In this document: piece after piece, positions 32,500-41,583 of the stretch | Position numbering within the stretch: the first letter of the stretch is position 1 | Layout of the letters: each line of letters opens with the position of its first letter | DNA from: CAZDQL01 sp964507325 | GTDB lineage: Bacteria > Planctomycetota > UBA1135 > GCA-002686595 | NCBI GenBank assembly: GCA_964507325.1 | Contig: CAZDQL010000040.1 | Location: forward strand, 1-56,020 | Direction: 5' to 3' | Length of the DNA stretch: 56,020 nucleotides | Translations under genes and position numbers: made by a program | The notes under the pieces: model-generated | What the model saw: only the letters and a program-made list of their open reading frames with translations | What the model was told of the DNA's origin: nothing | Database searches by the model: none

Positions 32500-34056
32500 A
32501 TGGGCGGGGCCAAGCGCAAGATCGTCCTGTTCCTCCCCCACCGCGCCGATCCGGAGCGGGGGGAGATGTTCAGCGCCGACCTCTTGCCCCTGGAGCTCTT
32601 GCAGATCGCGAGCGGTCCGGTCGCGGACGGCTACGAGGTGGTGCTGATCGACGCCATGATCGAGCCGGACTACATGCGCAAGGTCGACGAGGCCTGCGAC
32701 GGCGCGCTGCTCTTCGCCAGCTCCTGCATCCTGGGCTACCAGGTCTACGACGGCTACCGCGTGGCCAAGCTGGTGGGGGAGAAGCACCCGGGCCTGCCGA
32801 TCCTGTGGGGTGGCTGGTTCCCGAGCGTGATCCCGGAGCTGTACCTCGAGCAGGACGTGGCGGACGCCGTCTGCCTGGGACAGGGGGAGGTCACCTTCCG
32901 CGAGGTGGTCCAGGCCGTGGCCGCCGGCGAGGACCTGGCGGGCGTGGCGGGGCTGGCCGTGGCGCGCGACGGAGAGGTGATCCACACCGCCCACCGCCCG
33001 GTGGTCGGTTTCGACGCCCTGGAGCGCGTCCCCTGGGAGCTGCTCGAGTACGAGCGCTACGCCGAGCTCCAGGTGCGGCCGACCCACAACCTGAAGGTGC
33101 GCCACCGCTTCCCCCTGCCGGGGCACTGGACCACGGAGAATCCACCGCGCGGCTTCAGCTACTACTCGAGCCTGGGCTGCCCGGAGGAGTGCACCTTCTG
33201 CTGCGCGCCGCGGGTGGTGGACCGCCGCTGGAAGGCGATCCCGGGGGTCCAGCTGGCGGAGGACATCGCGGAGCTGCAGGAGCGCTTCAAGTTCGACGTC
33301 TTGCGCTTCCAGGACGCCAACTTCGGTGTCGCCCCGCGCCGCACCAAGGAGTTCTGCCAGCGCCTGGTGGAGCTCGAGCTGCCGCTGCACTGGAACGGCA
33401 CGATCGAGATCGAGACGATCATGCGCTACGACGAGCAGACCCTCGATCTGCTCGAGGCCTCCAAGTGCCATCTGCTGTGGCTGGGCGCCGAGACCGGCAC
33501 GCAGGCGATGCAGGACCGCATCAAGAAGTACATCGAGCTCGACCACATCCCGACCGCCATCGGCGCGCTGGCCGAGCGCAACATCATCCCGGGGACCTTC
33601 TGGATCATCGGCTTCCCCGGCGAGAGCGAGCAGGCGATGGAGGCCACCCTGCGCGAGGCGGCGCGCATCAAGTACCTCTACCCCATCGCCGGGTCGGACG
33701 TCTATCCCTTCCGCCCCATCCCCGGCACCGAGGACTTCGACCAGGCGGTCGTCATGGGTTACGAGCCACCCACCGATTTCGAGGGCTGGGGAGACTGCTT
33801 CGAGTACAAGTACAACTCCCAGGGCACGCCGCTGCCGCAGGGGATCCGACACACCTGGGGCCGCTACAACAACACCGCCGCGATCTACGACATGCACGTG
33901 CAGGAGGGGCCCCTGTGGATGCGCAAGCTGCTCTCCAAGATCGCCGGCAACAGGCTCAAGCGCTTCAGCTTCGGCTTCCCCCTCGAACAGAAGCTCTTCG
34001 ATCTCTACGTGCGGCTGACCGGCCAGACACAACCCGGTAACGAGCAGGGGGCCTGA
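32500..34056 (+). CDS. B12-binding-domain radical SAM protein, copy 2
   Basis: A 518-residue paralog of the preceding gene, colinear along the whole length. The two share FLPHRADP, LLPLELLQIA, CDGALLFASSCILG, GGWFPSV, GFSYxSSxGCPEEC/PEPCTFCC, MRF/LRFQDANFGV, DVxPFRPIPG and the C-terminal LKRxxxxFPxExKLFDxYxRL. The cluster cysteines are C227, C231 and C234. The acceptor-side segment differs (CHLLWLGAETGTQAMQDRIK against CHMISIGAEAATQEQQ in copy 1), which suggests a different substrate or position. The ATG at 32500 begins one base after the preceding stop; a GTG at 32485 would overlap the first gene. The tandem pair may do successive reactions on one molecule. Confidence 0.88.
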   Translation: MGGAKRKIVLFLPHRADPERGEMFSADLLPLELLQIASGPVADGYEVVLIDAMIEPDYMRKVDEACDGALLFASSCILGYQVYDGYRVAKLVGEKHPGLPILWGGWFPSVIPELYLEQDVADAVCLGQGEVTFREVVQAVAAGEDLAGVAGLAVARDGEVIHTAHRPVVGFDALERVPWELLEYERYAELQVRPTHNLKVRHRFPLPGHWTTENPPRGFSYYSSLGCPEECTFCCAPRVVDRRWKAIPGVQLAEDIAELQERFKFDVLRFQDANFGVAPRRTKEFCQRLVELELPLHWNGTIEIETIMRYDEQTLDLLEASKCHLLWLGAETGTQAMQDRIKKYIELDHIPTAIGALAERNIIPGTFWIIGFPGESEQAMEATLREAARIKYLYPIAGSDVYPFRPIPGTEDFDQAVVMGYEPPTDFEGWGDCFEYKYNSQGTPLPQGIRHTWGRYNNTAAIYDMHVQEGPLWMRKLLSKIAGNRLKRFSFGFPLEQKLFDLYVRLTGQTQPGNEQGA

Positions 34057-34154
34057 GCCGGTCCTCGCACCGGCACCTGCCGCGCGCAGAGGGTGGTGCC
34101 CGCGGGCGATTCCCCTATGGTGGGGAGACGCAATCTGATCCCCGGAACAAGACG

Positions 34155-35609
34155 ATGAACCGATCTGGAACGTGGAGAGTGGGAGCCCTCGGTTGGGTGC
34201 TCGCGGGACTCGCGGGCGCACCCGCCATGGCGCAGCTCGATCTGGGGCCGACGGAGCAGGTGGACTCCGGCGGCGGTCCGATCAAGGTCGACAAGGACTC
34301 GGCGGTGGGCTACGTCGACTGGAACGAGGACGGCCTCGAGGACCTGATCCTCGCCAACGGTTACGGACCGGAACGGGTAAAGGTGCGCGTCTTCCTGAAC
34401 GTGGGCAGCGCGACGGCCCCCTCCTTCGCCGGCTACTTCTTCGTGCAGGCGGGCGGCCAGGACCTGGCGGAACCGGGCAGCGGGTGAGGCAGCTCCTTCC
34501 CCCTGGTCGTCGACTGGGATCTGGATGGCAGGAAGGACCTGCTCTTGGGGCTGGGGTGCGGGCGGATCAAGCTCTTCCTCAACGTCGCCACTGACCAAGC
34601 ACCCGCCTTCGACGCGGGGAGCTACCTGCAGGAGGGCCCGCCGGGATCCAAGGTGGAGCTCGACGTCGGCGCGGGGGCCTCGCCGGCGGTGATCGACTAC
34701 GACAACGACGGACGTCGCGACCTGATCTGCGGCGCCAGCAACGGCAAGCTGCGCTTCTACCGCAACGAGGGCACCGACGCGGCGCCGGATTTCGACCAGT
34801 GGGTCTTCATCCAGTCGGGCGGCCAGATCCTGTACGTGCCCTCGGGGCGCTCGAGTCCGGTGGTGGGTGACCTGGACGGCGACGGTCGCAAGGACATCCT
34901 GAGCGGCTGCGCCGGCGGCGCCGTGTTCCTCTACCTGAACGTGGGGACGGACGCGCAGCCGGTCTTCTCGGGCTACGAGATGGTCGAGAGCGACGGGCAC
35001 ATGCTCAAGGTCCCCGCGGGGCGCTCCCGTCCCTGGGTCTGCGACTGGAACGACGACGGCTTGCTGGACCTGCTCTGCGGTGGAGCCTCCGGCCGGGTGC
35101 ACCTCTACCGGGGGCTGGAGCGGATCCTCACCCTGTGCACGGGGGACGCCGGCGCCTGTCCCTGCGGAAACCCGGGTGCTGCCGGTGAGGGCTGCGCGAA
35201 CTCGACGGGAGCGGGGGCCCTGCTCGCGGCCACGGGCTCGACTCGGGTGAGCGAGCAGGGCGGCGCGCCCTTGCTGCTCGAGATCACCCAGGGCCCGCCG
35301 AATCAGCCCTGCATCTGGCTGCAGGGTGGGGTCCAGGCGGCCTCCCTGCCCGCCCACGATGGTCTGCTCTGCCTCGGGAATCCCCGTTCGATCCTCGGCC
35401 TGGGGGTGCTGGACGCCGGCGGAGCTCTGAGCACCGCCGATCCGATCCACGGCTTCGACCTCCTGAACGCCGCCTTGGCCTGCGGCGACGACATCGCCGC
35501 CGAAGGGGTGACGACCCGCTACTACCAGGTCTGGTTCCGCGACGCGCTGGGGCCGTGTGGGGCCGGCGGCAACGTCTCCAGCGCGCTGCGGGTGACCTGG
35601 ACTCCCTGA
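34155..35609 (+). pseudogene. Secreted FG-GAP repeat protein interrupted by one in-frame TGA
   Basis: One 485-codon frame with a single TGA at 34485-34487 (codon 111). Before it: signal peptide (LGWVLAGLAGAPAMAQ) and the first repeat (VGYVDWNEDGLEDLILANGY). After it the frame continues without a shift into VVDWDLDGRKDLLLGLG, VIDYDNDGRRDLICGASNG, VVGDLDGDGRKDILSGCAGG and VCDWNDDGLLDLLCGGASG. These are Asp/Gly-rich FG-GAP/VCBS blades that bind calcium in a beta propeller. The C-terminal segment GACPCGNPGAAGEGC and what follows look like a tail common in secreted planctomycete proteins. The TGA lies in GSG-stop-GSSFP. From memory, homologs have Cys near this point, so TGC to TGA is a plausible single change. 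Nonsense mutation, sequencing error or readthrough cannot be told apart here. Confidence 0.8.
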
Positions 35610-35630
35610 GGTCGCCCGGGGTCTCCAGGT

Positions 35631-37865
35631 TCAGGGCAGCACTTCGATCCCCAGGTCGATGTACTGCCCGCCATCGGTCTGCCACACGTGGGCGCTCACC
35701 CGGTTGATCCCCTCGCGCAAGATCTCTTCGGCCCTGAGGCCGGTGCGCCGCAGCTCGTAGCTGCGGGTGAAGCCCGACGCCTCCAGGACCGAGGTGCCGT
35801 TGATCCACACCTCGACATCCTCGTCGTGGTGCAGGCGCAGGAGCAGCTCCCCGCGGGGTACCGCCGCCAGTGAGAACTCGCCCACGAGCCAGATCTCGTC
35901 GCTCTCCCAGGCGGTGCGCACCACCGACCCGGGGGTCTTCTCGTTGCCGAAGCCCCCGATCCCCTCGAGCCAGACGTCCTCCGGTCCGGGCAGCACCAGG
36001 CCCTCGCCGTGCGCCGCGTTCCAGTTCCCGGTGGGCGGCGCGGTGCGGTAGCGCCAGGGGCGCCCCACCCTCTCCGAGGTGGGCAGCACCACCTCGAGGG
36101 GAACCAACTCCCCGCGGTTGGCGCGCGCGATGCGCTCGGTGTCGGTCTTGACCACGGCCCGGTCGTAGGTCAAGAGCCCGTTGGTCTCCGTCTCGACGTC
36201 GGTGAGCTGGGTGTAGATCGCGGCGGCCAGCCCCTCCTCGGCGAGGCTGCGCACGTCGCGCGCGAAGCACTCGTAGCCGAAGGCCAAGCCGTCGGCGTCC
36301 TCCACACCGCGATAGCCCCAGGAGTCCGCGCTCCACAAGTGCCCCTCGATCGGTAGGCCCAGACCACCGTACTCGCCCAGCACGGAGGCGCGCTCGGGCC
36401 CCGGCGGGGGCAGGACCGGGCCGGGGTAGTTGTGCTGGTCGAGGATGTGCCCGACGCCGGCGTCGTTCCAGCCGCTGGCGCAGGTGACGGTGCGCGTCGG
36501 ATCGAGCTCCTGCAGCCAGGCGGTCAGGCGTTCGGTGTCGTACTGCCCCCACCCCTCGTTGAAGAGCACCCAACCCACGATCGAGGGGTGGCGCCTGCGG
36601 GTGCGCAGGATCCCCTCCACCTCCGCCTCGAAGCGCGCGCGGCCCTCCTCGCTGGCCGCCGCGCCGTTGGGCATGTCCTGCCAGACCAGGAGGCCCAGCC
36701 GGTCGCACCAGGCGTACCAGCGCTCCGGCTCGACCTTGACGTGCTTGCGCGACAGGTTGAAGCCCAGCTCCAGGGTGGTGGCCACGTCGTAGCGCAGGGC
36801 TTGGTCCGCGGGTGCGGTGTAGAGCCCGTCCGGCCACCACCCCTGGTCGAGGACGCCCATCAGGAAGAGCGGCTCGCCGTTCAGGTGGATGCGCGCGATG
36901 CCGTCCTCGCCCGTCACCAGCGCGACGCTGCGCAGGCCGAAGTAGCTCTCCACCCGCTCGCGCACCCGGCCGTCGGCGGCGCTGCGGGTCACCTGCAGGT
37001 CGTAGAGGAAGGGATCCTCGGGGGACCAGGCCCGGGGAGCGGGGATCGGCACCGACAGGGGCTCGCCGACGCCGCCCCGGCGCGCCGCCAGGAGGCCCCC
37101 GCGTTCGAGCACCTCGACCTCGACCACGTCGTTGCCGATCGGGTCCTCTCCGAGGGCGGTGACCGTCACCGTCCCCGTCTCGAGGTCGGGCTCGATCAGC
37201 AGGTCGTCGATCCCCGCCCGAGGCACGGGCTCGATCCAGACCGTCTGCCAGATTCCGCTGACGGGTGTGTACCAGATCCCCTTGGCGTCGAGACGCTGCT
37301 TGCCCACCATCTGCTCCTCCCCGTCGGTGGGGTCGAAGACGCGCACCAGCAGCTCCTGGCGGGGGACCGGCAGCAGCGCGTCGGTGACGTCGAGGTGGAA
37401 GGGCTCGTAGCCGCCGTGGTGGACGGGGAAGGGGATGCCGTTGACCCACACCTCGCACTCCCAGTCGACCGCGCCGAAGTGCAAGAGGACCCGGTCGCGG
37501 CGCCACCCCTCGGGGATCTCGAATTGGCGCTTGTACCAGAGGCGCGGGTGGTGCTCCCCCACGCCGGAGAGGTCGGACTCGACGGGGAAGGGCACCAGGA
37601 TCTCCCCCGTCAGGTCGCGATCCTGGGGAGGGGGTTGGAGCTCGCCCCCGACCTCGAATTGCCAGCGGCCGTTCAGGTTCCGCCACTGCTCGCGTACCAG
37701 GGTCGGCCGCGGGTACTCGGGCAGGATCCGCTCGGGGTCGAGCTCCGTGCCCCAGCGGGTGACGCGGGGGCCGGGCCCCTCGCCGGGGAGCTCCGCGGAG
37801 CCCCCCCCGTCGGGGGCGGAACAGGCGGCCAGGAGCAGGATCGAGATCGGGGTCAGGGGGCGCAT
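35631..37865 (-). CDS. Glycoside hydrolase family 2 lipoprotein
   Basis: A 744-residue GH2 enzyme with a lipobox (ILLLAAC, Cys15), so probably anchored in a membrane facing the periplasm or surface. Domains in order: sugar-binding jelly roll (WRNLNGRWQFEVGG, WYKRQFEIPEGW, WECEVWVNG), immunoglobulin-like sandwich, TIM barrel (FLMGVLDQGWWPDGLYTAP, LGFNLSRKHVKVEPERWYAW, HPSIVGWVLFNEGWG) and a C-terminal beta domain (DVEVWINGTSVLEASGFTRS). The predicted acid/base is E437 in FNEGWG and the nucleophile E498 in VLGEYGG. Activities of the family include beta-galactosidase, beta-mannosidase and beta-glucuronidase; which applies is not determinable. The ATG at 37865 is preferred to a GTG two codons upstream. 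The FUN14 gene ends 40 nt upstream. Confidence 0.9.
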   Translation of the reverse strand: MRPLTPISILLLAACSAPDGGGSAELPGEGPGPRVTRWGTELDPERILPEYPRPTLVREQWRNLNGRWQFEVGGELQPPPQDRDLTGEILVPFPVESDLSGVGEHHPRLWYKRQFEIPEGWRRDRVLLHFGAVDWECEVWVNGIPFPVHHGGYEPFHLDVTDALLPVPRQELLVRVFDPTDGEEQMVGKQRLDAKGIWYTPVSGIWQTVWIEPVPRAGIDDLLIEPDLETGTVTVTALGEDPIGNDVVEVEVLERGGLLAARRGGVGEPLSVPIPAPRAWSPEDPFLYDLQVTRSAADGRVRERVESYFGLRSVALVTGEDGIARIHLNGEPLFLMGVLDQGWWPDGLYTAPADQALRYDVATTLELGFNLSRKHVKVEPERWYAWCDRLGLLVWQDMPNGAAASEEGRARFEAEVEGILRTRRRHPSIVGWVLFNEGWGQYDTERLTAWLQELDPTRTVTCASGWNDAGVGHILDQHNYPGPVLPPPGPERASVLGEYGGLGLPIEGHLWSADSWGYRGVEDADGLAFGYECFARDVRSLAEEGLAAAIYTQLTDVETETNGLLTYDRAVVKTDTERIARANRGELVPLEVVLPTSERVGRPWRYRTAPPTGNWNAAHGEGLVLPGPEDVWLEGIGGFGNEKTPGSVVRTAWESDEIWLVGEFSLAAVPRGELLLRLHHDEDVEVWINGTSVLEASGFTRSYELRRTGLRAEEILREGINRVSAHVWQTDGGQYIDLGIEVLP

Positions 37866-37905
37866 GGGCACTCGGGGGCGAGGAGAAACGTGTCCGGGCG
37901 GGGAC

Positions 37906-38559
37906 TCAGCGCCGCTTGAAGCCAGTCAGGAGTCCCAGGCCGGCGAGTCCGGCCTGGGGCAGGCTGCCGGTCAGGAAGGTCTTGAAGTCGACCGCCTCGT
38001 CCTTCACTCGCTCGGCGAAGGCGTTCCACCACCCCTCCAGGGTGATCCAGTCGACGTCCACCGCTCCCGTGTAGGAGAGCAGGAAGACCCCCAGGAAGAA
38101 GGTGCCCAGGATGAGCGCGGCCACCTTCAGCCAGGTCCGCATCGCGTAGCCGACGCAGAAGGCGACGAAGAAGCTGAAGCCCCCCTTGAGGAAGAAGGGG
38201 GACCAACCCGCGGCGCCGGGCTCGGCGCCGACCTCGTCTTCGTCCTCGCTCCCCTCTTCCGGGTCCGGATCCCACTTCGGCAGCCCGGGGATCGGGGTGT
38301 CGCCCCCCCCCGTGCCGGAGGTGAAGGCGTTGGGGGCCGGGCCGGAGGATGTGCCGTCGGCGCTGGCGATCGGTGGGTCCGCTCGCTGGGCGGAGTCGTC
38401 CTGGCCAGCGAAGGCCTGCAGGCTGCCTCCGACCACCAGGAAGACGGCCGCGAAGCCGAGTAGGACCACCTTCCAGCGGGTGAGCTCGGGACGCGTCGAC
38501 GGGCGCGGGTCGGCGGACTCCCCCTCGGGGTCGGGGGTCCTGGGATCGTCTTCAGTCAT
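37906..38559 (-). CDS. FUN14 domain membrane protein
   Basis: A 217-residue protein. An acidic, Pro-rich N-terminus (about 30 residues) precedes one TM helix (WKVVLLGFAAVFLVVGGSLQ) and an acidic linker (EEGSEDEDEVG). The C-terminal FUN14 fold follows, with three helices: FFLKGGFSFFVAFCVGYAMR, WLKVAALILGTFFLGVFLLS and a third short one, closed by LPQAGLAGLGLLTGFKRR. FUN14 is best known from mitochondrial mitophagy receptors; bacterial members are of unknown function and common in planctomycetes as I recall. The start is the ATG at 38559, which has a TACGAT box 26 nt upstream. It probably shares a transcript with the GH2 gene. Confidence 0.8.
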   Translation of the reverse strand: MTEDDPRTPDPEGESADPRPSTRPELTRWKVVLLGFAAVFLVVGGSLQAFAGQDDSAQRADPPIASADGTSSGPAPNAFTSGTGGGDTPIPGLPKWDPDPEEGSEDEDEVGAEPGAAGWSPFFLKGGFSFFVAFCVGYAMRTWLKVAALILGTFFLGVFLLSYTGAVDVDWITLEGWWNAFAERVKDEAVDFKTFLTGSLPQAGLAGLGLLTGFKRR

Positions 38560-38669
38560 GGCGCGGGGTTTGGAGATCGCGCGCCATCGTACCGACTGCC
38601 GGGTCTCCCTCGCCGGGCTCCCTGCCTGGGCCGAGACCACGGGCAGGTCGAGGAGGGGTAGAACCGGCC

Positions 38670-38710
38670 CCACTCGCCACCCTGGAGGGTTGGGGATGGG
38701 TGGCGAGTGG
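38670..38710. repeat. Perfect 13-bp inverted repeat in a gene-free region
   Basis: CCACTCGCCACCC (38670-38682) is perfectly complementary to GGGTGGCGAGTGG (38698-38710) across a 15-nt loop; GAACC and GGTTCC outside it could extend the stem. No T-tract follows on either strand, so it is not a standard terminator. It lies in the 453-bp gap between the divergent FUN14 and response-regulator genes (38560-39012). That gap otherwise holds only a weak TACAAT at 38974-38979 that may be the -10 of the two-component operon. An operator or RNA element is possible. Confidence 0.6.
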
Positions 38711-39012
38711 GTTCCGGAGATGAGGCGCCGGCGGGCCGTAGCCGCGGCCAGGCGTAGGAGCGAGCGACCCTCGGGAGGAGGAGTTTGGGGCCGCTCAGCC
38801 CCGGTGGCCCCCGAAGGAGCCCCTCGACGGCGAAGTTTGGGGGAGCCCCCCTGCCGATGGTGTCCAAATTGTGTCCGCAGGGGATTGCCCCCGCTTGTCC
38901 GGGCCGTGTCCAAGAGCGAGTTCCTACCGGGGTGGCGGTAGCGCCGCGGCGACCACGGTGTAGACCCTGGGCATACAATGGCCCCAGGATCGACCCCCAA
39001 GGGACACGACCG

Positions 39013-39714
39013 ATGCCCAAAGAATCCCGCATCCTCGTCGTCGAGGACGACCCGCGCATCCGTCGAGAGCTGCTCGACGCCCTCCGGAACGCCGGGCACG
39101 AGGTCGAAGTGGCGGTCTCGTTCCGGGACGCCACGGTGGCGGCGGAGCGGGAGTACTCCCTGATCCTGCTCGACCTGGGGCTGCCGGACGGGGACGGCCT
39201 CGACCTCTTGCGCGCGCTCCGCAGTCGGGGGCGGGGCGTGCCGATCCTGATCCTGACCGCCCGCGACAATCCCGAGAGTCGGGTGCGCGGCCTCGATGCG
39301 GGCGCCGACGACTACGTGGTCAAGCCCTTCCACATGCCCGAGCTGGTCGCCCGCGTGCGCACGATCCTGCGGCGCTCCGGCCGCTCGGTGGGAGGGGGAC
39401 TGGTCAAGCACGACGAGCTCTGGATCGAGCCCGAGACGCGGCGGGCGGGCAAGGGCGAGCAGGAGATCGCCCTCAAGCCCCGGGAGTTCGAGCTCTTGCT
39501 CTTCCTGGTACGTCACCCCGGCCGCACCTGGACCCGGGATCAGCTCCTGGATCGGGTGTGGGGCGCCGGCTTCACCGGGGATTCGCGCACCGTCGACCTG
39601 CACGTGCGGCGGTTGCGCGCCAAGATCGAGGACGACTCCAGCGATCCGCGCTTCATCGAAACGGTCTGGGGAGTCGGGTACCGGATGAGCGAGCCCCAGG
39701 AGGTGGCGGGCTGA
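39013..39714 (+). CDS. OmpR/PhoB-family response regulator
   Basis: A 233-residue two-domain regulator. The receiver (1-120) has the acidic pocket VVEDDP, the phosphoacceptor D54 in LILLDLGLPDGDG, T82 in LILTARD and K104 in DYVVKPF. The DNA-binding winged helix (about 145-225) has ALKPREFELLLFLVRHPGRT, QLLDRVWG, RTVDLHVRRLRAKIE and FIETVWGVGYRM. It binds DNA as a dimer once phosphorylated by its partner kinase, whose gene follows about 50 nt downstream. The ATG at 39013 begins the receiver; an open frame runs further upstream but is not conserved sequence. Confidence 0.95.
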   Translation: MPKESRILVVEDDPRIRRELLDALRNAGHEVEVAVSFRDATVAAEREYSLILLDLGLPDGDGLDLLRALRSRGRGVPILILTARDNPESRVRGLDAGADDYVVKPFHMPELVARVRTILRRSGRSVGGGLVKHDELWIEPETRRAGKGEQEIALKPREFELLLFLVRHPGRTWTRDQLLDRVWGAGFTGDSRTVDLHVRRLRAKIEDDSSDPRFIETVWGVGYRMSEPQEVAG

Positions 39715-39764
39715 GCGGGCCGGCACCCAACGCGGGAGGGGGAGTTGGCGGACCCACGGGCTGG

Positions 39765-41297
39765 ATGCACCGCCTCGGGTTCCGGCTGGCGCTGGGGCTG
39801 GCGGGTCTCTTGATCCTCTCCTACCTGCTCTTCCCCCTGGTCCACGAGCTCTCGATCGGCTTCTTCGCCCCGTCGGGGAGCGGCGAGGGCTTGGCGGTCT
39901 TCGCCGACCCGGAGGACGCCCAGCTCCTGCCGCGCCACGACCTGGTCTACCTGGCCCACGAGCTCCTGATCGACGCGCGCCCGAACGGACCGGGGCGCTG
40001 GGAACCGGAGCTCGAGATGACCTCCCGGCTCGAGGCCTGCCTCGCGCGCTTCGGCCAGACCTACGCCTGGCTCTCCGCCGACGCCGAGGTGATCGCTTGC
40101 AGCGAGGGGCTGCCCTTCGGCCCCGGCGACGAGTTGGAGGGCGGCTTCTCCCGCCCCGATCTCGCCACTGCCGGCTCCCCCTTCGACGGAATCGTGGTGG
40201 GCCGCACCGCGACCGAGATCTGGAAGGAGGGAGAGTTCGCGGGGTGGCTCGTCGTCTACGGCCGCCCGCCGCTCATGGGTCAGAGGGGCCCCGCCGCCAT
40301 GGCGGCGGCGGCGGACTCGTCGGGGCGGGTGGTCGTCCCTCGGGATCGCTACCGGCGCTGGTCGGCGCGCACGGTGAACCTGGTGGCGCTGGTCTTCTTC
40401 GGCGCCCTGGCGCTCCTGCTCAGCTTCGCGGTCTCCCGGCTGGTGACCCGCCGCGTGACGCGGCTGGCGTCGGAGGCCTCCGCCCTCTTCGACGATCCCG
40501 CCAACCTGCCGGGCCCCTTCGACGAGTCGGGGCACGACGAGATCGCCACCCTGGCCCGCTCCCTGAACGCCCTGCGCGGACACGTGGAGGGCCTGCTCGC
40601 CGACCTCGAACGCCGCGACCTGGAGCGCCGCCGCTGGATCGCCCAGGTCTCCCACGACCTGCGCACCCCCCTCACCGCCCTGACCGCCTGCCTGGAGCGG
40701 GCGGAGTCGGGCATCGACGGCGAGCCGGCCGACCTGCGGGAGACCCTGCGCATCGCCCTCTACGACGCCGAGCGGCTCAGGGAGCTGATCGAGGACCTGC
40801 TCGACATCGCGCGGCTGGAGGCGGACGACACCCTGGTGACCGAGCCGGTGCCCCCCGGAGAGCTGATGCGTCAGGCGGCCCGCGGGCTCAGCGCCCTGGG
40901 GGAGCATTCGAACCTGACCCTGGAGGTCGACATCCCCCCCGGCCTACCGGAGCTCTCCGCCGACGGCCACCGCCTGATGCGCGCCCTCGAGAATCTCCTG
41001 CGCAACGCGCTGCACCACGCCCGATCCGGAGTGCGATTGACCGCCGTCGACGCAGGCGCGGCGGTGCGCTTCGAGGTGCGTGACGACGGCCCCGGCTTCG
41101 CCGGAGACGAGGGAGCCCGCATCGGCCTCGAAGGCCTGGCGGACCGCCGCAGCCGCCCCGACTCGGCGGGGCTGGGGCTGGTGGTGGTGCGCCGGGTGGC
41201 GGAGGTCCACGGCGGCGAGTCGGGAGCGGAGAACGCGCCGGGGGGCGGGGCTCGGGTGTGGTTCTCGATTCCGGTACGGGGCGTCGGGATGGACTGA
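39765..41297 (+). CDS. Sensor histidine kinase
   Basis: A 510-residue inner-membrane kinase. TM1 lies at about 6-28 and TM2 at about 205-224 (LVALVFFGALALLLSFAVS). Between them is an extracytoplasmic sensor domain of about 175 residues with no recognised fold (LEACLARFGQTYAWLSADAE, SPFDGIVVGRTATE). After TM2 come a HAMP linker (SRLVTRRVTRLASEASALFD), the dimerisation helix with H297 in WIAQVSHDLRTPLTAL, and the ATPase domain (NLLRNALHHA, DDGPGFAG, GLGLVVVRRVAEVHGG). The start is the first ATG before TM1, 51 nt after the regulator stop. The signal is unknown. Confidence 0.93.
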   Translation: MHRLGFRLALGLAGLLILSYLLFPLVHELSIGFFAPSGSGEGLAVFADPEDAQLLPRHDLVYLAHELLIDARPNGPGRWEPELEMTSRLEACLARFGQTYAWLSADAEVIACSEGLPFGPGDELEGGFSRPDLATAGSPFDGIVVGRTATEIWKEGEFAGWLVVYGRPPLMGQRGPAAMAAAADSSGRVVVPRDRYRRWSARTVNLVALVFFGALALLLSFAVSRLVTRRVTRLASEASALFDDPANLPGPFDESGHDEIATLARSLNALRGHVEGLLADLERRDLERRRWIAQVSHDLRTPLTALTACLERAESGIDGEPADLRETLRIALYDAERLRELIEDLLDIARLEADDTLVTEPVPPGELMRQAARGLSALGEHSNLTLEVDIPPGLPELSADGHRLMRALENLLRNALHHARSGVRLTAVDAGAAVRFEVRDDGPGFAGDEGARIGLEGLADRRSRPDSAGLGLVVVRRVAEVHGGESGAENAPGGGARVWFSIPVRGVGMD

Positions 41298-41365
41298 GTT
41301 CGTCGGCTCCGGGGGACGCACGGGGTCGTCGATCCGGAGGAGCAAGACCGCCCTCTCTGCACGGC

Positions 41366-41583
41366 TGAACTGCCCCCTTTCAGTGTGCTTCCTGTACGTG
41401 GTCCCGGCCCTAACCCTATTGCTGCCAAGGGATTGGAGCACCCATCCCTAGACTCGGACCCCTGCGTGGGCCGGGACGAGTCGCTGTGCCGCGGGCGGGT
41501 GGCGCAGGGAGGTCTGAACGAGGGCTCGAGGGCGGGAGCCGGATCGTCGTGAACCGGGATGCCCACGCAAGGGAGGCAGTTCA
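41366..41583. mobile_element. Second, degraded element with the same inverted ends
   Basis: The left end 41366 reads TGAACTGCCCCCTTTCAGTG and the right end (minus strand from 41583) TGAACTGCCTCCCTTGCGTG, both close to the ends of the element at 5147-5342. The ends match each other at about 19 of 23 positions. No flanking duplication is seen (GCACGGC against GGAGAGT), and the 170-bp interior does not visibly match the first copy. It is either an old insertion or two solo ends. It lies within an 874-bp gap without an intact gene (41298-42171). Confidence 0.6.

Noticed and set aside
34485..34487. Selenocysteine insertion at the FG-GAP TGA
   Set aside because: No SECIS-like stem-loop was seen in the bases directly after the TGA, and FG-GAP proteins are not redox enzymes. 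Error or nonsense mutation is simpler.
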